A DNA stretch of 64,000 bases, taken from WTFV01 sp965203525. Its GTDB lineage: Bacteria; Acidobacteriota; Vicinamibacteria; Vicinamibacterales; UBA8438. The first letter of the stretch is position 1. Each line of letters begins with the position of its first letter. The stretch covers positions 3,596,001 through 3,660,000 of the forward strand of contig OZ241898.1 in the NCBI GenBank assembly GCA_965203525.1, in the 5' to 3' direction. The notes under the pieces were generated by a model that had not been told where the DNA came from, ran no database searches, and saw only the letters and a program-made list of their open reading frames with translations. The translations under genes and the position numbers were made by a program. Below are positions 9,104 through 18,057 of this stretch, in pieces.

Positions 9104-11551
9104 CTACTGGACGGTTTCGTGAACGCGCGCCGCGCCGGCCGGATCTTCCGCGCGGGGCGCGGCCGGCGGAGCGGGAAGCAGCGCCAGATCCAGAACCTCG
9201 TCGATCGTCGACACGTAGCGCACGTCGATCTCGCGCCGCAGGTGTTCGCCGAGATCCTCGTTGACGTGCTTCTCGTTCTGCTTCGGCAGGACGACCTCGA
9301 CGATCCCGAGCCGGCGGGCGGCCAGCACCTTCTCCTTGATGCCGCCGACCGGCAGCACGTTGCCGGAGAGGGTGATCTCGCCGGTCATGGCGAGGTCGCC
9401 GCGGACGGGGCGCCCGGTGAGCTCGGATACGAGCGCGGCGACCATGGTGACCCCGGCCGAGGGCCCGTCCTTCGGGATGGCCCCCGAAGGCACGTGCAGG
9501 TGCACCTCGGCCTCGCGGTAGAAGGCGGGGTCGACGTCGTAGCGGGCGGCGTTCGCGCGCAGCCACGACAGCGCGGCCCGCGCCGACTCCTTCATCACGT
9601 CGCCCAGGTGCCCGGTCAGGGTCAGCGCGCCGCCGCCGCTCATCCGCCGGGCTTCGACGAACAGCACGTCGCCCCCCACCGGCGTCCAGGCCAGACCGAT
9701 GGCCACGCCGGGGCGTTTCGTGCGCTCCGCCACCTCCTCGTCGAAATGCTTCGGCGCGCCCAGCATCTCGACCACGGTCTCCGCCGCGATCTCGACCGGC
9801 GACTCGTTCCCCTCGGCCCGCCGGCGGGCCACCTTGCGGCAGAGGGCGCCGATCTCGCGTTCCAGGTTGCGCACCCCGGCCTCGCGCGTATAGCCGCGAA
9901 TCACGGCGCGCAGCGCCGCCTCGGTGAACCGCACCTGCCCGGCCGTCAGCCCGTGGTTCTCGATCTGCCGCCCGAGCAGATGCTCGGTGGCGATGACCAG
10001 CTTCTCCTCCTCGGTGTATCCGGGAAGCTCCAGAACCTCCATCCGGTCGCGCAGCGCCGGCGGAATCGGATCGAGCACGTTGGCCGTCGTGATGAAGAGC
10101 ACCTCCGACAGGTCGAACGGCAGATCGACGTAGTGATCGCGGAACGCCGGATTCTGCTCGGGATCGAGCACCTCCAGCAACGCGGACGCCGGGTCTCCCC
10201 GAAAGTCCATCCCGAGCTTGTCGATCTCGTCGAGAATGAACACCGGGTTCTTCGACTCGGCGCGGCGGAGCCCCTGCATGATCTGCCCCGGCAGCGCACC
10301 GATGTAGGTCCGCCGGTGACCGCGGATCTCGGCCTCGTCCCGCATGCCGCCCAGCGAGACGCGCACGAACTTCCGGCCGATGGACGCCGCGATGCCCTTG
10401 GCCAGCGACGTCTTGCCTACGCCCGGCGGACCGACGAAACAGAGGATCGGTCCCTTCACGTCGGGGTTCAGCTTGCGCACGGCCAGGTATTCAAGGATGC
10501 GGTCCTTCGCCTTCTCGAGGCCCGAGTGGTCGCCGTCGAGGGTCTCCAGGGTGCGCGCCAGATCGATCGTCTCCTCGGTGCGACTGTCCCACGGCAGGGC
10601 GATCAGCCAGTCGACGTAGGTGCGCGACACGGTGTACTCGGCCGCGGCGACCGGCATGCGCGACAGGCGGTCGAGCTCGCGCAACGCCTCCTTCAGCGAG
10701 GCCTCCGGCATGCCCGCCGCCTCGATCTTCTGCCGCAGTTCCTCGATCTCCTTGGCCTGATCGTCGTTCTCGCCCAGCTCCTTGCGGATCGCCTTGAGCT
10801 GCTCGCGCAGCAGGTACTCGCGCTGGTTCTTGCCCATCTCCGACTGGACCTCGGACTGGATCTTCGAACCGAGCTCCAGCACCTCGAGCTCCTTGGCGAG
10901 TATGCGGTGCAGACGATCCATGCGGGCGCGGACGTCGAGCGTCTCCAGGACCTGCTGCCTGGCCGCCGTGGCCAGCGTGGTCAGGCTGGACGCGATGAAG
11001 TCGGCCAGCTTGCCGGGCTCCGAGATGTTCCCGGACAGCACCTGCAGCTCGTCGGAGAGCAGGGGCGAAAGCGACACCACCTGCTGGAAGTTGTTCTTGA
11101 CGTTCCGCTGCAGGGCGTCGATCTCGAGACGGTCGTCCTCCGCCGCGACCTCTTCGGCGGCGCGCACCGCCGCGCGCAGGAACGGCTTGGAAACGACGAG
11201 CCGGTCCAGCGTGACACGCGCGAGCCCCTGCACGATCAGCCGCAGGCTGCCGTCCGGCAGCTTGAACGTCTTGTGAACGTGCGTGATCGTGCCGACGCCG
11301 TAGAGATCGTCCTGGCCCGGCTCCTCCACGGACGCTTCGCGCTGCGTGAAGACGCCGACGAGCTGGTCGCCCTCGACGGCCGCCTCGATGAGGCGCACGG
11401 AGCTCTTCCTGGCCACCGCCAGCGGCATGAAGGCGTTCGGAAACAGCACCGTGTCGCGAAGCGGCAGGATCGGCAACTCCGCCGGAACGGACAACTCGCG
11501 TTTCCCCGGCGGAGTCCCCGTTGCGTCCGGATGGTCCGCGTCGTCGTTCAT
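9104..11551 (-). CDS. lon: ATP-dependent protease Lon
   Basis: Cytoplasmic AAA+ serine protease for damaged and regulatory proteins. Order: N-terminal LON substrate domain (LPILPLRDTVLFP from about residue 23), coiled-coil middle, AAA+ domain with Walker A GPPGVGKT at about 374-381 and Walker B FILDEIDK, then the peptidase domain with catalytic Ser698 (DGPSAGVTM) and Lys741 (IKEKVLAA). The Ser-Lys spacing of 43 equals that of E. coli Lon. The ATG at 11551 is used; a GTG nine codons upstream is an alternative. The C-terminal tail of about 25 residues is Ala/Pro-rich and probably disordered. Confidence 0.96.
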   Translation of the reverse strand: MNDDADHPDATGTPPGKRELSVPAELPILPLRDTVLFPNAFMPLAVARKSSVRLIEAAVEGDQLVGVFTQREASVEEPGQDDLYGVGTITHVHKTFKLPDGSLRLIVQGLARVTLDRLVVSKPFLRAAVRAAEEVAAEDDRLEIDALQRNVKNNFQQVVSLSPLLSDELQVLSGNISEPGKLADFIASSLTTLATAARQQVLETLDVRARMDRLHRILAKELEVLELGSKIQSEVQSEMGKNQREYLLREQLKAIRKELGENDDQAKEIEELRQKIEAAGMPEASLKEALRELDRLSRMPVAAAEYTVSRTYVDWLIALPWDSRTEETIDLARTLETLDGDHSGLEKAKDRILEYLAVRKLNPDVKGPILCFVGPPGVGKTSLAKGIAASIGRKFVRVSLGGMRDEAEIRGHRRTYIGALPGQIMQGLRRAESKNPVFILDEIDKLGMDFRGDPASALLEVLDPEQNPAFRDHYVDLPFDLSEVLFITTANVLDPIPPALRDRMEVLELPGYTEEEKLVIATEHLLGRQIENHGLTAGQVRFTEAALRAVIRGYTREAGVRNLEREIGALCRKVARRRAEGNESPVEIAAETVVEMLGAPKHFDEEVAERTKRPGVAIGLAWTPVGGDVLFVEARRMSGGGALTLTGHLGDVMKESARAALSWLRANAARYDVDPAFYREAEVHLHVPSGAIPKDGPSAGVTMVAALVSELTGRPVRGDLAMTGEITLSGNVLPVGGIKEKVLAARRLGIVEVVLPKQNEKHVNEDLGEHLRREIDVRYVSTIDEVLDLALLPAPPAAPRAEDPAGAARVHETVQ

Positions 11552-11597
11552 CGTGCAACGCCCGGTGATGGAGGCCACCAGTCCCCGGTGATGACCG

Positions 11598-12044
11598 TCA
11601 GCCGATGAGATCGGCGAACAATGATACCGCTCCCTGCCGGGCGACGTGCACGTCGCGCTCCAGCTCGACCTCGCGGGCCGCCTCGCACTCCGTGCAGCGC
11701 ACCGCGAACGGCAACGCGCGCAGACGCCGGCTCGAGATCTCCTTGCCGCACTCGTAGCAGTAGCCGAACGTCCCTTCGTCGAGCCGCGCCAGCGCCGCGG
11801 TGATCTTGTCCAGGGTCTCCGCCTTCATCTGCAGCAGGGCGAACTCGATGTCGTCCTGGATGTCGGCCTCGGACGTCTCGGCGTCGTCCCGCACGTCATG
11901 CAGCGGCGCCGCGGCCCCTTCGGTCCGCACGTCCCGCATCTTGTGCTGCACTTCGCCGATGATCTCCAGGCGCCGCGCCTCCAGAATGCACCTGAGCTCG
12001 TCGTACCGGGCCTTGTCCATCCTGTTCTTCGTCTTGGTCTCCAT
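11598..12044 (-). CDS. dksA: DksA/TraR-family C4 zinc-finger protein
   Basis: The 148-residue protein has an N-terminal helical region beginning METKTKNRMDKARYDELR and a C-terminal four-cysteine finger, CYECG then CTEC about 17 residues on. DksA relatives bind the RNA polymerase secondary channel and act with ppGpp; a RelA/SpoT gene lies 4 kb away. The start is fixed by AAGGAG eight bases before the ATG at 12044; the longer open frame to 12191 lacks such support. Whether it is a true DksA or a shorter TraR-like regulator is uncertain because the coiled-coil tip is poorly conserved. It precedes lon by 46 bases on the same strand. Confidence 0.82.
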   Translation of the reverse strand: METKTKNRMDKARYDELRCILEARRLEIIGEVQHKMRDVRTEGAAAPLHDVRDDAETSEADIQDDIEFALLQMKAETLDKITAALARLDEGTFGYCYECGKEISSRRLRALPFAVRCTECEAAREVELERDVHVARQGAVSLFADLIG

Positions 12045-12485
12045 GATGACGGCTCCTTCCGCCATGACTCCAAGCAAACCACGTGCCGCATTCGAACCGA
12101 CCACGGCGCGGCGGCAGTTCCCCAAACCGTCGCCGGCTGCGTCGTCCGCCGGCGCAACCGTTCGACCGGGGGAATGGAGGAAGGGAAACAACCTCGCCGC
12201 ATGCCCGGTGCGCCGGTCTCACGCGCATCGTTGACCAGCGGCCGGCAGCCGGCGACTCGGCACGGTCACGTACCCTTAGACGCAGGGAACGCCCTTTCGG
12301 TTTCCGCGGAATCCGGTTTGCCGCCCTCTCCGGTGGACAGGCGTCCACTTCCCGGCTCGACCGGCTCGCGCCCCCGACGGCCGGGTGCACGTCAGATTTG
12401 TGAGGGACCGCCATCGGGGGTGCAGGGCAGGGCGAGATCGGCCGACAACTTCAGTAGACCGGCTGTTCACTGGAGGAGTCCGACC

Positions 12486-14215
12486 ATGCCCGAGGAATCG
12501 ATCGCCGCGCTCGAACAGCGCCGCGCCCACCTGTGCCGGCAGTTGGCCTCGATCGGCGAGATGCGTTCGGGGTCGCTGATGGCGCGTTGCCGGCGCTGCG
12601 GCAAGACCGGCTGCGGCTGCGCCCCGCCGGGGAAGGCACAGCGGGGTCCGGTGCTGTCGCTGACGCGCAAGGAGTCGGGGAAGACGGTGACCCGGATCAT
12701 TCCGGCGCGGGCGGCGGAGCAAGCCTGGGCCGAGGCGGCCGAGTATCGGCGGTTCCGGCGCCTGCTGTCGCAGGAGTTGATCGAAGCCAGCGACGCGCTG
12801 AGCGAGGCCCGGCTGCGGGCCGGGAGCGGGAGCGGGCGGGACCCCGCGGCGGCGGCAGCCGGCGCGGGAAAAAAGGGGGCTGCGAGAAGACGCTCGCGGG
12901 CGAAATCGACGCCGAAATCGATGCCCTGGTAAGGTCGAAGACGGCCGGCGGCCCGGATTTCGAGGCCTTCGAGCAAGCCGTCCGCCGCCGGGCGCTCGAC
13001 ACGGCCGCGCGGTCGGTCGAGCGCCGGCTGAACGCGGACTGCGCCGACCACCAGGATTCGACCGTGCGGTGCGCCTGCGGACGAAAGGCGCGCTACGCCG
13101 GCCGCCGTCCGAAGACGTTTCTGAGCGTGTTGGGGCCGTTGCGGCTGGAACGCGCCTGCTACCACTGCGACGCCTGCCGCACGGGCATCTGTCCGCGCGA
13201 CCGGGCGTTGGGTCTGGAAGGCACTTCGTTGTCGCCCGCTACCACGCGGATGGTGGGGGCGGCGGCGGCCGAGGTCAGCTTCGACAAGGCGGGCGAACTG
13301 GTGGGGGCGTGCGCCGGGGTGCGGGTCGAGACCAAACAGGTCGAGCGCACGGCCGAGGCCCTGGGACGCCAGGTCGCCGCCGACGAACGCACCGTGACCG
13401 AGCCGGCGCCCGCCCCCGCGCCGACGATGTACCTGGGGCTGGACGGCACCGGCGTGCCGGTGCGCCCCTCCGAGGTCGAGGGCCGCCCCGGAAAGCAGCC
13501 GGACGGCTCGGCCAGGACCCGCGAGGTCAAGCTGGTCACCGTCTGGACGGCCGAATCGCGCGACAAACGGGGCCGGCCCGTGCGCGACCCCGGATCGGTC
13601 AGCTACAACGCCGCCGTCGAGAGCGCGGCCGGCCGCGACACCGACCCGCGGCCGGCCCCGTTCGCGCAACGGGTGTATCGCGAGGCGCAACGGCGCGGCT
13701 TCGACGCCGCCGAACGCCGCGTCGTCCTCGGCGACGGCGCCCCCTGGATCTGGAATCTGGCCGGCGAGCAGTTTCCAGGCGCCACCGAAATCGTCGACGT
13801 CTACCATGCCAGGCAGCATCTGTCCGACGTGGCCAAGACCCTCTACGGCCCCGGCACCGACCGCGCCGACGCCTGGGCCAGGCAGCGGAAGGACGAGTTG
13901 GACGCCGGACGGCTGCGCGCGATCGTGGCCGAACTGCGGTCCCACACCGAGACCACCGACGCCGCGCGCCGGTGCCTCGACTACGTGGTGCGCAACCGCC
14001 GCCGGATGCGCTATCCGCGGTTCCGCGCCCAAGGCCTGTGCGTCTCTTCGGGCGTGGTCGAGGCCGGCTGCAAGCGGGTCGTCGGCGCACGGTTGAAGCG
14101 CGCCGGCATGCGCTGGACCGTCGCCGGCGCCAACGCCATCATCGCCCTGCGCTGCTGCCAGCTCAGTGGCCGCTTCGAGGACTTCTGGGAGCGACGAGCC
14201 GCCAGAGCCGCCTGA
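12486..14215 (+). CDS. ISKra4-type transposase made by -1 frameshifting
   Basis: The first frame (12486-12932) begins MPEESIAALEQRRAH and contains a Cys-rich segment (CRRCGKTGCGC) of the kind found in the upstream protein of ISKra4-type elements. The second frame, in the -1 register, runs from about 12872 to 14215. It carries a zinc-ribbon segment (CACG then CYHCDAC) and a DDE-type core, with YLGLDGTGVPV, VLGDGAPWIWNL and SSGVVEAGCKRVV as likely catalytic neighbourhoods. A shift at 12869-12875 gives a fused product of about 576 residues. Without it the first frame ends at 12932 as a 148-residue protein that may act as a regulator. I see no inactivating change. Confidence 0.85.
12869..12875 (+). 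promoter_or_regulatory. Programmed -1 frameshift slippery heptamer A AAA AAG
   Basis: In the zero frame the codons read GGA AAA AAG GGG, so the heptamer A_AAA_AAG is in the exact phase of the classical bacterial -1 slippery site, known from dnaX and many IS elements. The next bases are a run of five G and then a GC-rich stretch that could fold into a stimulator. Slippage moves translation into the long transposase frame. Confidence 0.85.
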
Positions 14216-14307
14216 CGGTCCTCACAAATCTGACGTGCACCCCCGACGGCCACCGTGGTTGATCGCCGCCACGGGTTGTGCCAAGCTGAGGCGCCGAAAC
14301 CACCCTC

Positions 14308-14988
14308 ATGGCCAAGCCCCCCTGTCCGCTCTGCAGTCGCCGCCGCGCGCGCCGGTTCTGCCCTGCCCTAGGGCAGCCGATCTGCTCCGTATGCTGCGGC
14401 ACCAAGCGGAGAACGCGGATCGCCTGTCCGCCGGACTGCGTGTACCTGGAGTCGGCGTCCGCGCATCCGCCGGCCGTCGTGCAGCGGCGACGCGAGCGGG
14501 ACGGAGGGTTCCTCGCCGCCCTGCTGCACGACCTGACCGAACCGCAGCAACGGCTTGCCGTCATGCTGCTGGAGTACCTCGGCGGCAACCGGCCGGCCAC
14601 CGTCGGCCTCGTCGACGCCCACGTGGAGCAGGCGGCGCTCGCGCTGGCGCAGACCTACGAGACGGCCGGCCGCGGCATCGTCTACGAGCACACTGCCGGC
14701 ACCGCGGCCGCGCAACGGCTGGCCGGCGAGCTGAAGCAGCTCGTCGAAACCGCCCGCGGCAACGAGGTGCGCCTGTCGGACCACGCGACCGCCGGCGTCC
14801 TGCGGCGCATGGAGACCGGGGCGCGCAAGGCGCGCAACGCGCTGGACGACAACGACGGGGACCGCGCCTACCTTTCGCTGCTCAGGCGCTTCCGGGCCTC
14901 CTCCGCCGCCGGTTCCGACAAGGCGCCGGACACCGGCGCGGACGAGCCGGCCGGCGGGTCCGGCGGACTCGTCCTGCCACCCTGGTGA
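14308..14988 (+). CDS. Cys-rich N-terminal protein of unknown function
   Basis: I do not recognise this 226-residue gene. The first 45 residues hold eight cysteines in pairs (CPLC, CSVCC, then single Cys at about 18, 40 and 44), suggesting one or two small zinc-binding folds. The remainder is predicted helical with a central Ala/Leu-rich domain (about residues 65-200) and a Gly/Pro-rich tail. The ATG at 14308 begins MAKPPCPLC. It lies just ahead of rpmB, and the rpmB -10 hexamer overlaps its stop. The IS inserted 57 bases upstream may have replaced or separated its original promoter. A nucleic-acid-linked role is only a guess. Confidence 0.75.
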   Translation: MAKPPCPLCSRRRARRFCPALGQPICSVCCGTKRRTRIACPPDCVYLESASAHPPAVVQRRRERDGGFLAALLHDLTEPQQRLAVMLLEYLGGNRPATVGLVDAHVEQAALALAQTYETAGRGIVYEHTAGTAAAQRLAGELKQLVETARGNEVRLSDHATAGVLRRMETGARKARNALDDNDGDRAYLSLLRRFRASSAAGSDKAPDTGADEPAGGSGGLVLPPW

Positions 14989-15014
14989 TACAATTTCCGT
15001 TTCCGAGGCGGGAG
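14989..15014 (+). promoter_or_regulatory. Promoter -10 and ribosome binding site for rpmB
   Basis: TACAAT at 14989-14994 overlaps the end of the Cys-rich gene and would start transcription near 15001. GGGAG at 15010-15014 then lies about 12 bases before the rpmB ATG, a rather long spacing. No -35 hexamer is evident. Confidence 0.5.
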
Positions 15015-15026
15015 AACCTCGACACC

Positions 15027-15218
15027 ATGGCGAAACGCTGCGAATTGTGCGGAAAGGGGCCTGCCGTCGGGCGCAACGTCAGTCACGCCCACAACGTCAC
15101 GCGCCGGCGGTTCCAGGCCAACGTTCAGACGGTGCGCGCGGTCGTCGGCGGACGGATCAAGCGCCTGCGCGTCTGCACGCGCTGCATCCGCTCGAACCGG
15201 GTCACGAAGGCCGCGTAA
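15027..15218 (+). CDS. rpmB: 50S ribosomal protein L28
   Basis: The 63-residue protein starts MAKRCELCGKGP and has CxxC pairs at both ends (CELC and CTRC), so it is the zinc-ribbon (C+) form of L28. The HAHNVTRRRFQ segment is typical of the family. It binds 23S rRNA in the large subunit. A zinc-free paralogue elsewhere in the genome would imply Zur control, which this window cannot show. ridA starts 11 bases downstream. Confidence 0.95.
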   Translation: MAKRCELCGKGPAVGRNVSHAHNVTRRRFQANVQTVRAVVGGRIKRLRVCTRCIRSNRVTKAA

Positions 15219-15229
15219 CCGGGACGCCC

Positions 15230-15616
15230 GTGGCGCGGACCCCCATCGCATGCGACGGCGCCCCGGCCGCGATCGGCCCGTACTCGCAGGCGGTCCGGGC
15301 CGGCGATCTGCTGTTCGTCTCCGGGCAGGTACCGATCGACCCGGCGACCGGCGAGTTGATCGACGGCGACGCCGCGGCGCAGACCCACCGGATCCTCCGG
15401 AGTCTCGACGCCATCGTCCGCGCGGCCGGCGCGACGCTGGACGACGTCGTCAGGACGACCGTCTACCTCGCGGACATGAACGACTTCGCGACGGTGAACC
15501 GGGCGTACGCCACCTGGTTCGCCGACCCCGCGCCGGCCCGCGCGGCGGTGCAGGTGGCGCGCCTGCCGAAGGACGCGCAGGTCGAGATCGACGCGATCGT
15601 CCGCCTCGCGGACTGA
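15230..15616 (+). CDS. ridA: RidA family enamine/imine deaminase
   Basis: RidA proteins hydrolyse reactive 2-aminoacrylate and related imines released by PLP enzymes. The 128-residue protein shows the family landmarks: GPYSQAVRAGDLLFVSGQ near the N-terminus, TTVYLADMNDFATVN in the middle and the substrate-binding Arg in PARAAVQVARLPK, followed by VEIDAIV. The GTG at 15230 is the only suitable start after the rpmB stop. Its cluster with rpmB suggests co-transcription; the next gene is convergent. Confidence 0.93.
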   Translation: MARTPIACDGAPAAIGPYSQAVRAGDLLFVSGQVPIDPATGELIDGDAAAQTHRILRSLDAIVRAAGATLDDVVRTTVYLADMNDFATVNRAYATWFADPAPARAAVQVARLPKDAQVEIDAIVRLAD

Positions 15617-15653
15617 ACCCGCCGCCACGGGACCTCCGGCCGGGACCCGCGGC

Positions 15654-17816
15654 TCACGGCTTGCGGTGAACGCGCTCGACGTCCAGCACGCCGGCCACTC
15701 CCCGCACGACCTTGATGACGCGCTGCAAGTGCCGCATGTCGCTGATGTCGAACGTGACGCTGATCTGGCCGTGCCGATCCTCGTTGGCGGACGCCTCCAC
15801 CTTGCGGATGTTGATCCGGGTGTCCGCGAGGCGTGACGTCACGTCGGCGATCATGCCGCGGCGATCCTCCACCTGAATGGTAAGGCAGACGGTGAACGCC
15901 GACTCCCCGTTCGCCTTGCCCCAGGCGACGTCGATCCGCCGTTCCGGATCGTAGAAGAGGTTGATGACGTTGGAGCAGCTCGCCGCGTGGACCGAGACGC
16001 CCTTGCCGCGGGTCACGTAACCGACGATCTTCTCCCCGCGAATGGGGTTGCAGCAGCCGGCGCGGAAGACCATCAGGTCGTCGAATCCGCGCACCTTGAT
16101 CGTTCCCTGGTTCGGGCGCAGCACCCGCCGCACCACCGACACGATGGACTTCTCCGGCTTCCGCCGGCCGCGCTGCTCGCGCGGAACCAGGGCTTCCAGC
16201 ACGGCGCGGGCCGACACCTTGCCGTAGCCGACCGACGCGTAGAGCTCGTCCGGCTTCAAGGCGTTGAACGCGGCGCAGACCCTGGCGGCCGCCTCCGGGT
16301 CCAGCACCGTCCGGGGCTTGAGATCGAAGCGGCGGAACTCCTTTTCGACGAGCTTGCGGCCGAGCTCGACGGCGCGCAGCTTCTCTTCGACGTGGATGAA
16401 GTGCTTGATCTTGTTGCGCGCCCGGGTGGTGACGACGACGTTCAGCCAGTCGCGGTTCGGCCGATTGCCCGCGCGGGTGACGACCTCCACGATGTCGCCG
16501 CTCCGTAGCGGCGTCCGCAACGGGACCATCCGTCCGTTGACCCGCGCCCCGACGCACGTGTGGCCGACGTCGGTGTGAATCGCGTACGCGAAGTCGATCG
16601 GCGTCGCGCCGCGGGGCAGGGCCTTGACTTCGCCCTTCGGCGTGAAGGTGTAGACCTCCTCCGGATAGAGATCGAGCTTCAGGCTGTGGATGAACTCGTT
16701 CGGGTCCGGCACCTCCTGCTGCCATTCGAGGAGTTGCCGCAACCACTGGAAGTACTTCTCGTCCGGTTCGGCCCCGACCCGTCCCTCCTTGTACTTCCAG
16801 TGGGCCGCGATGCCCTCCTCGGCCACCTGGTGCATTTCCTCGGTGCGGATCTGCACCTCGAAGGGCAACCCGAGATCGCTGATGACCGCGGTGTGGAGCG
16901 ACTGGTAGCCGTTCGGACGCGGCATGGCCACGAAGTCCTTGAACCGGCTGGGGACCGGCGCCCAGGTCTGATGGATGATGCCGAGCGCCGCGTAGCAGTC
17001 GCGCACCGACTCCGTGACGACTCGCACGGCGAGCAGGTCGTAGACCTCCTCCAGCGCGATCTTCTGCCGCCGGATCTTCTTCCAGATGCTGAAGATGCTC
17101 TTGATCCGGCCCTCCAGTGCGACGATCGGGACCCCGGCCGCCCGCAGCTTGCCGGCGAGGGTGCGCTCGAGCCGGCCCACCGTCCGTTCCGTCGCCCGGC
17201 GGCGTTCGTCCACGCGCGCGCGAATGGACTCGTACCCGCGCGGATCGACGTGGCGGAACGCGAGCTCTTCGAGCTCGTTCTTGACCTTGTTCATCCCCAG
17301 GCGGTGTGCGATGGGCGCGTAGATGTCGATGGTCTCCTGCGCGATCGTCAGCCGGCGCTCCGCCCGGAGGTGATCCAGGGTGCGCATGTTGTGCAGGCGG
17401 TCCGCCAGCTTGACGAGGATGACGCGCGCGTCGTCGACCATCGCCAGCAGCATCTTGCGGAAATTCTCGGCCTGGCGCTCTTCGCTCGACGAGAACGGAA
17501 TCGTGCTGATCTTCGTGACGCCTTCGACGACGTGGGCGATCTCCGGCCCGAAGACCGCCCGCACGTTGTCGATCGTGGTCAGCGTGTCCTCGACGACGTC
17601 GTGCAGCAGGCTCGCGGCCACGGTCACGTCGTCGAGGTGCATCCCGGCGACGAGGTGCGCGACCTCCAGCGGATGGGTGATGTACCGCTCCCCCGACCGC
17701 CGGATCTGGCCCGCATGCTCCAGGGCCGAAAACTCGTAGGCCCGGTGCAGCAGATCCGCGTCGGTCTCCGGGTTGTAGGCCCGTACCGCACCGAGCAGAT
17801 GCTCGAAGCTGATCAT
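15654..17816 (-). CDS. relA: RelA/SpoT bifunctional (p)ppGpp synthetase/hydrolase
   Basis: The 720-residue protein has the full long-RSH layout: HD hydrolase domain with an intact HDVVEDT around residues 72-78, synthetase domain (RIKSIFSIWKK and the EVQIRTEEMHQVAEEGIAAHWKYKEG region), TGS domain (VYTFTPKGEVKALPRGATPIDFAYAIHT) and a C-terminal ACT domain. Because the HD residues are intact it should both make and degrade the alarmone, unlike E. coli RelA. The ATG at 17816 opens MISFEHLLGAV; 14 further codons upstream are open but unlike the family. It may work with the DksA-type protein encoded near 11.6-12.0 kb. Confidence 0.95.
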   Translation of the reverse strand: MISFEHLLGAVRAYNPETDADLLHRAYEFSALEHAGQIRRSGERYITHPLEVAHLVAGMHLDDVTVAASLLHDVVEDTLTTIDNVRAVFGPEIAHVVEGVTKISTIPFSSSEERQAENFRKMLLAMVDDARVILVKLADRLHNMRTLDHLRAERRLTIAQETIDIYAPIAHRLGMNKVKNELEELAFRHVDPRGYESIRARVDERRRATERTVGRLERTLAGKLRAAGVPIVALEGRIKSIFSIWKKIRRQKIALEEVYDLLAVRVVTESVRDCYAALGIIHQTWAPVPSRFKDFVAMPRPNGYQSLHTAVISDLGLPFEVQIRTEEMHQVAEEGIAAHWKYKEGRVGAEPDEKYFQWLRQLLEWQQEVPDPNEFIHSLKLDLYPEEVYTFTPKGEVKALPRGATPIDFAYAIHTDVGHTCVGARVNGRMVPLRTPLRSGDIVEVVTRAGNRPNRDWLNVVVTTRARNKIKHFIHVEEKLRAVELGRKLVEKEFRRFDLKPRTVLDPEAAARVCAAFNALKPDELYASVGYGKVSARAVLEALVPREQRGRRKPEKSIVSVVRRVLRPNQGTIKVRGFDDLMVFRAGCCNPIRGEKIVGYVTRGKGVSVHAASCSNVINLFYDPERRIDVAWGKANGESAFTVCLTIQVEDRRGMIADVTSRLADTRINIRKVEASANEDRHGQISVTFDISDMRHLQRVIKVVRGVAGVLDVERVHRKP

Positions 17817-18057
17817 GGGAACCGCCGTCTGCAAGAGGACGATACGGGCAGTGCGCAAGGGGGGTCAAGAACGCTGCGCGGCGGTTGACTTGCCGTTTCT
17901 TTTGCTGCACCATAACGGCTCGCTTCCCGCGGGGAACGGGTCGCCGGCGCGTGCCGCGGCGTGAGGCCGTGGCGAGTGTTCGCGCCCGGCCGGCCGCCGG
18001 GTGGCCGGGCCGAGCGGCCGCGGACGGGAATCTGACTGGCTCATGAGGGAGACGATC

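Larger units (their letters stand above)
12383..14242 (+). mobile_element. Complete insertion sequence, ISKra4-type
   Basis: The 1,860-bp element has 23-bp perfect terminal inverted repeats at 12383-12405 and 14220-14242, outer ends GGGTGCACGTC. It is flanked by a 9-bp direct repeat CCGACGGCC at 12374-12382 and 14243-14251, the expected target duplication. It encodes one transposase in two frames joined by a slippery site. It sits between the dksA-type gene and the Cys-rich gene and breaks no recognisable reading frame. Perfect termini and target copies point to a fairly recent insertion. The family call comes from the transposase sequence and fits 9-bp duplications reported for that family. 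Confidence 0.9.
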
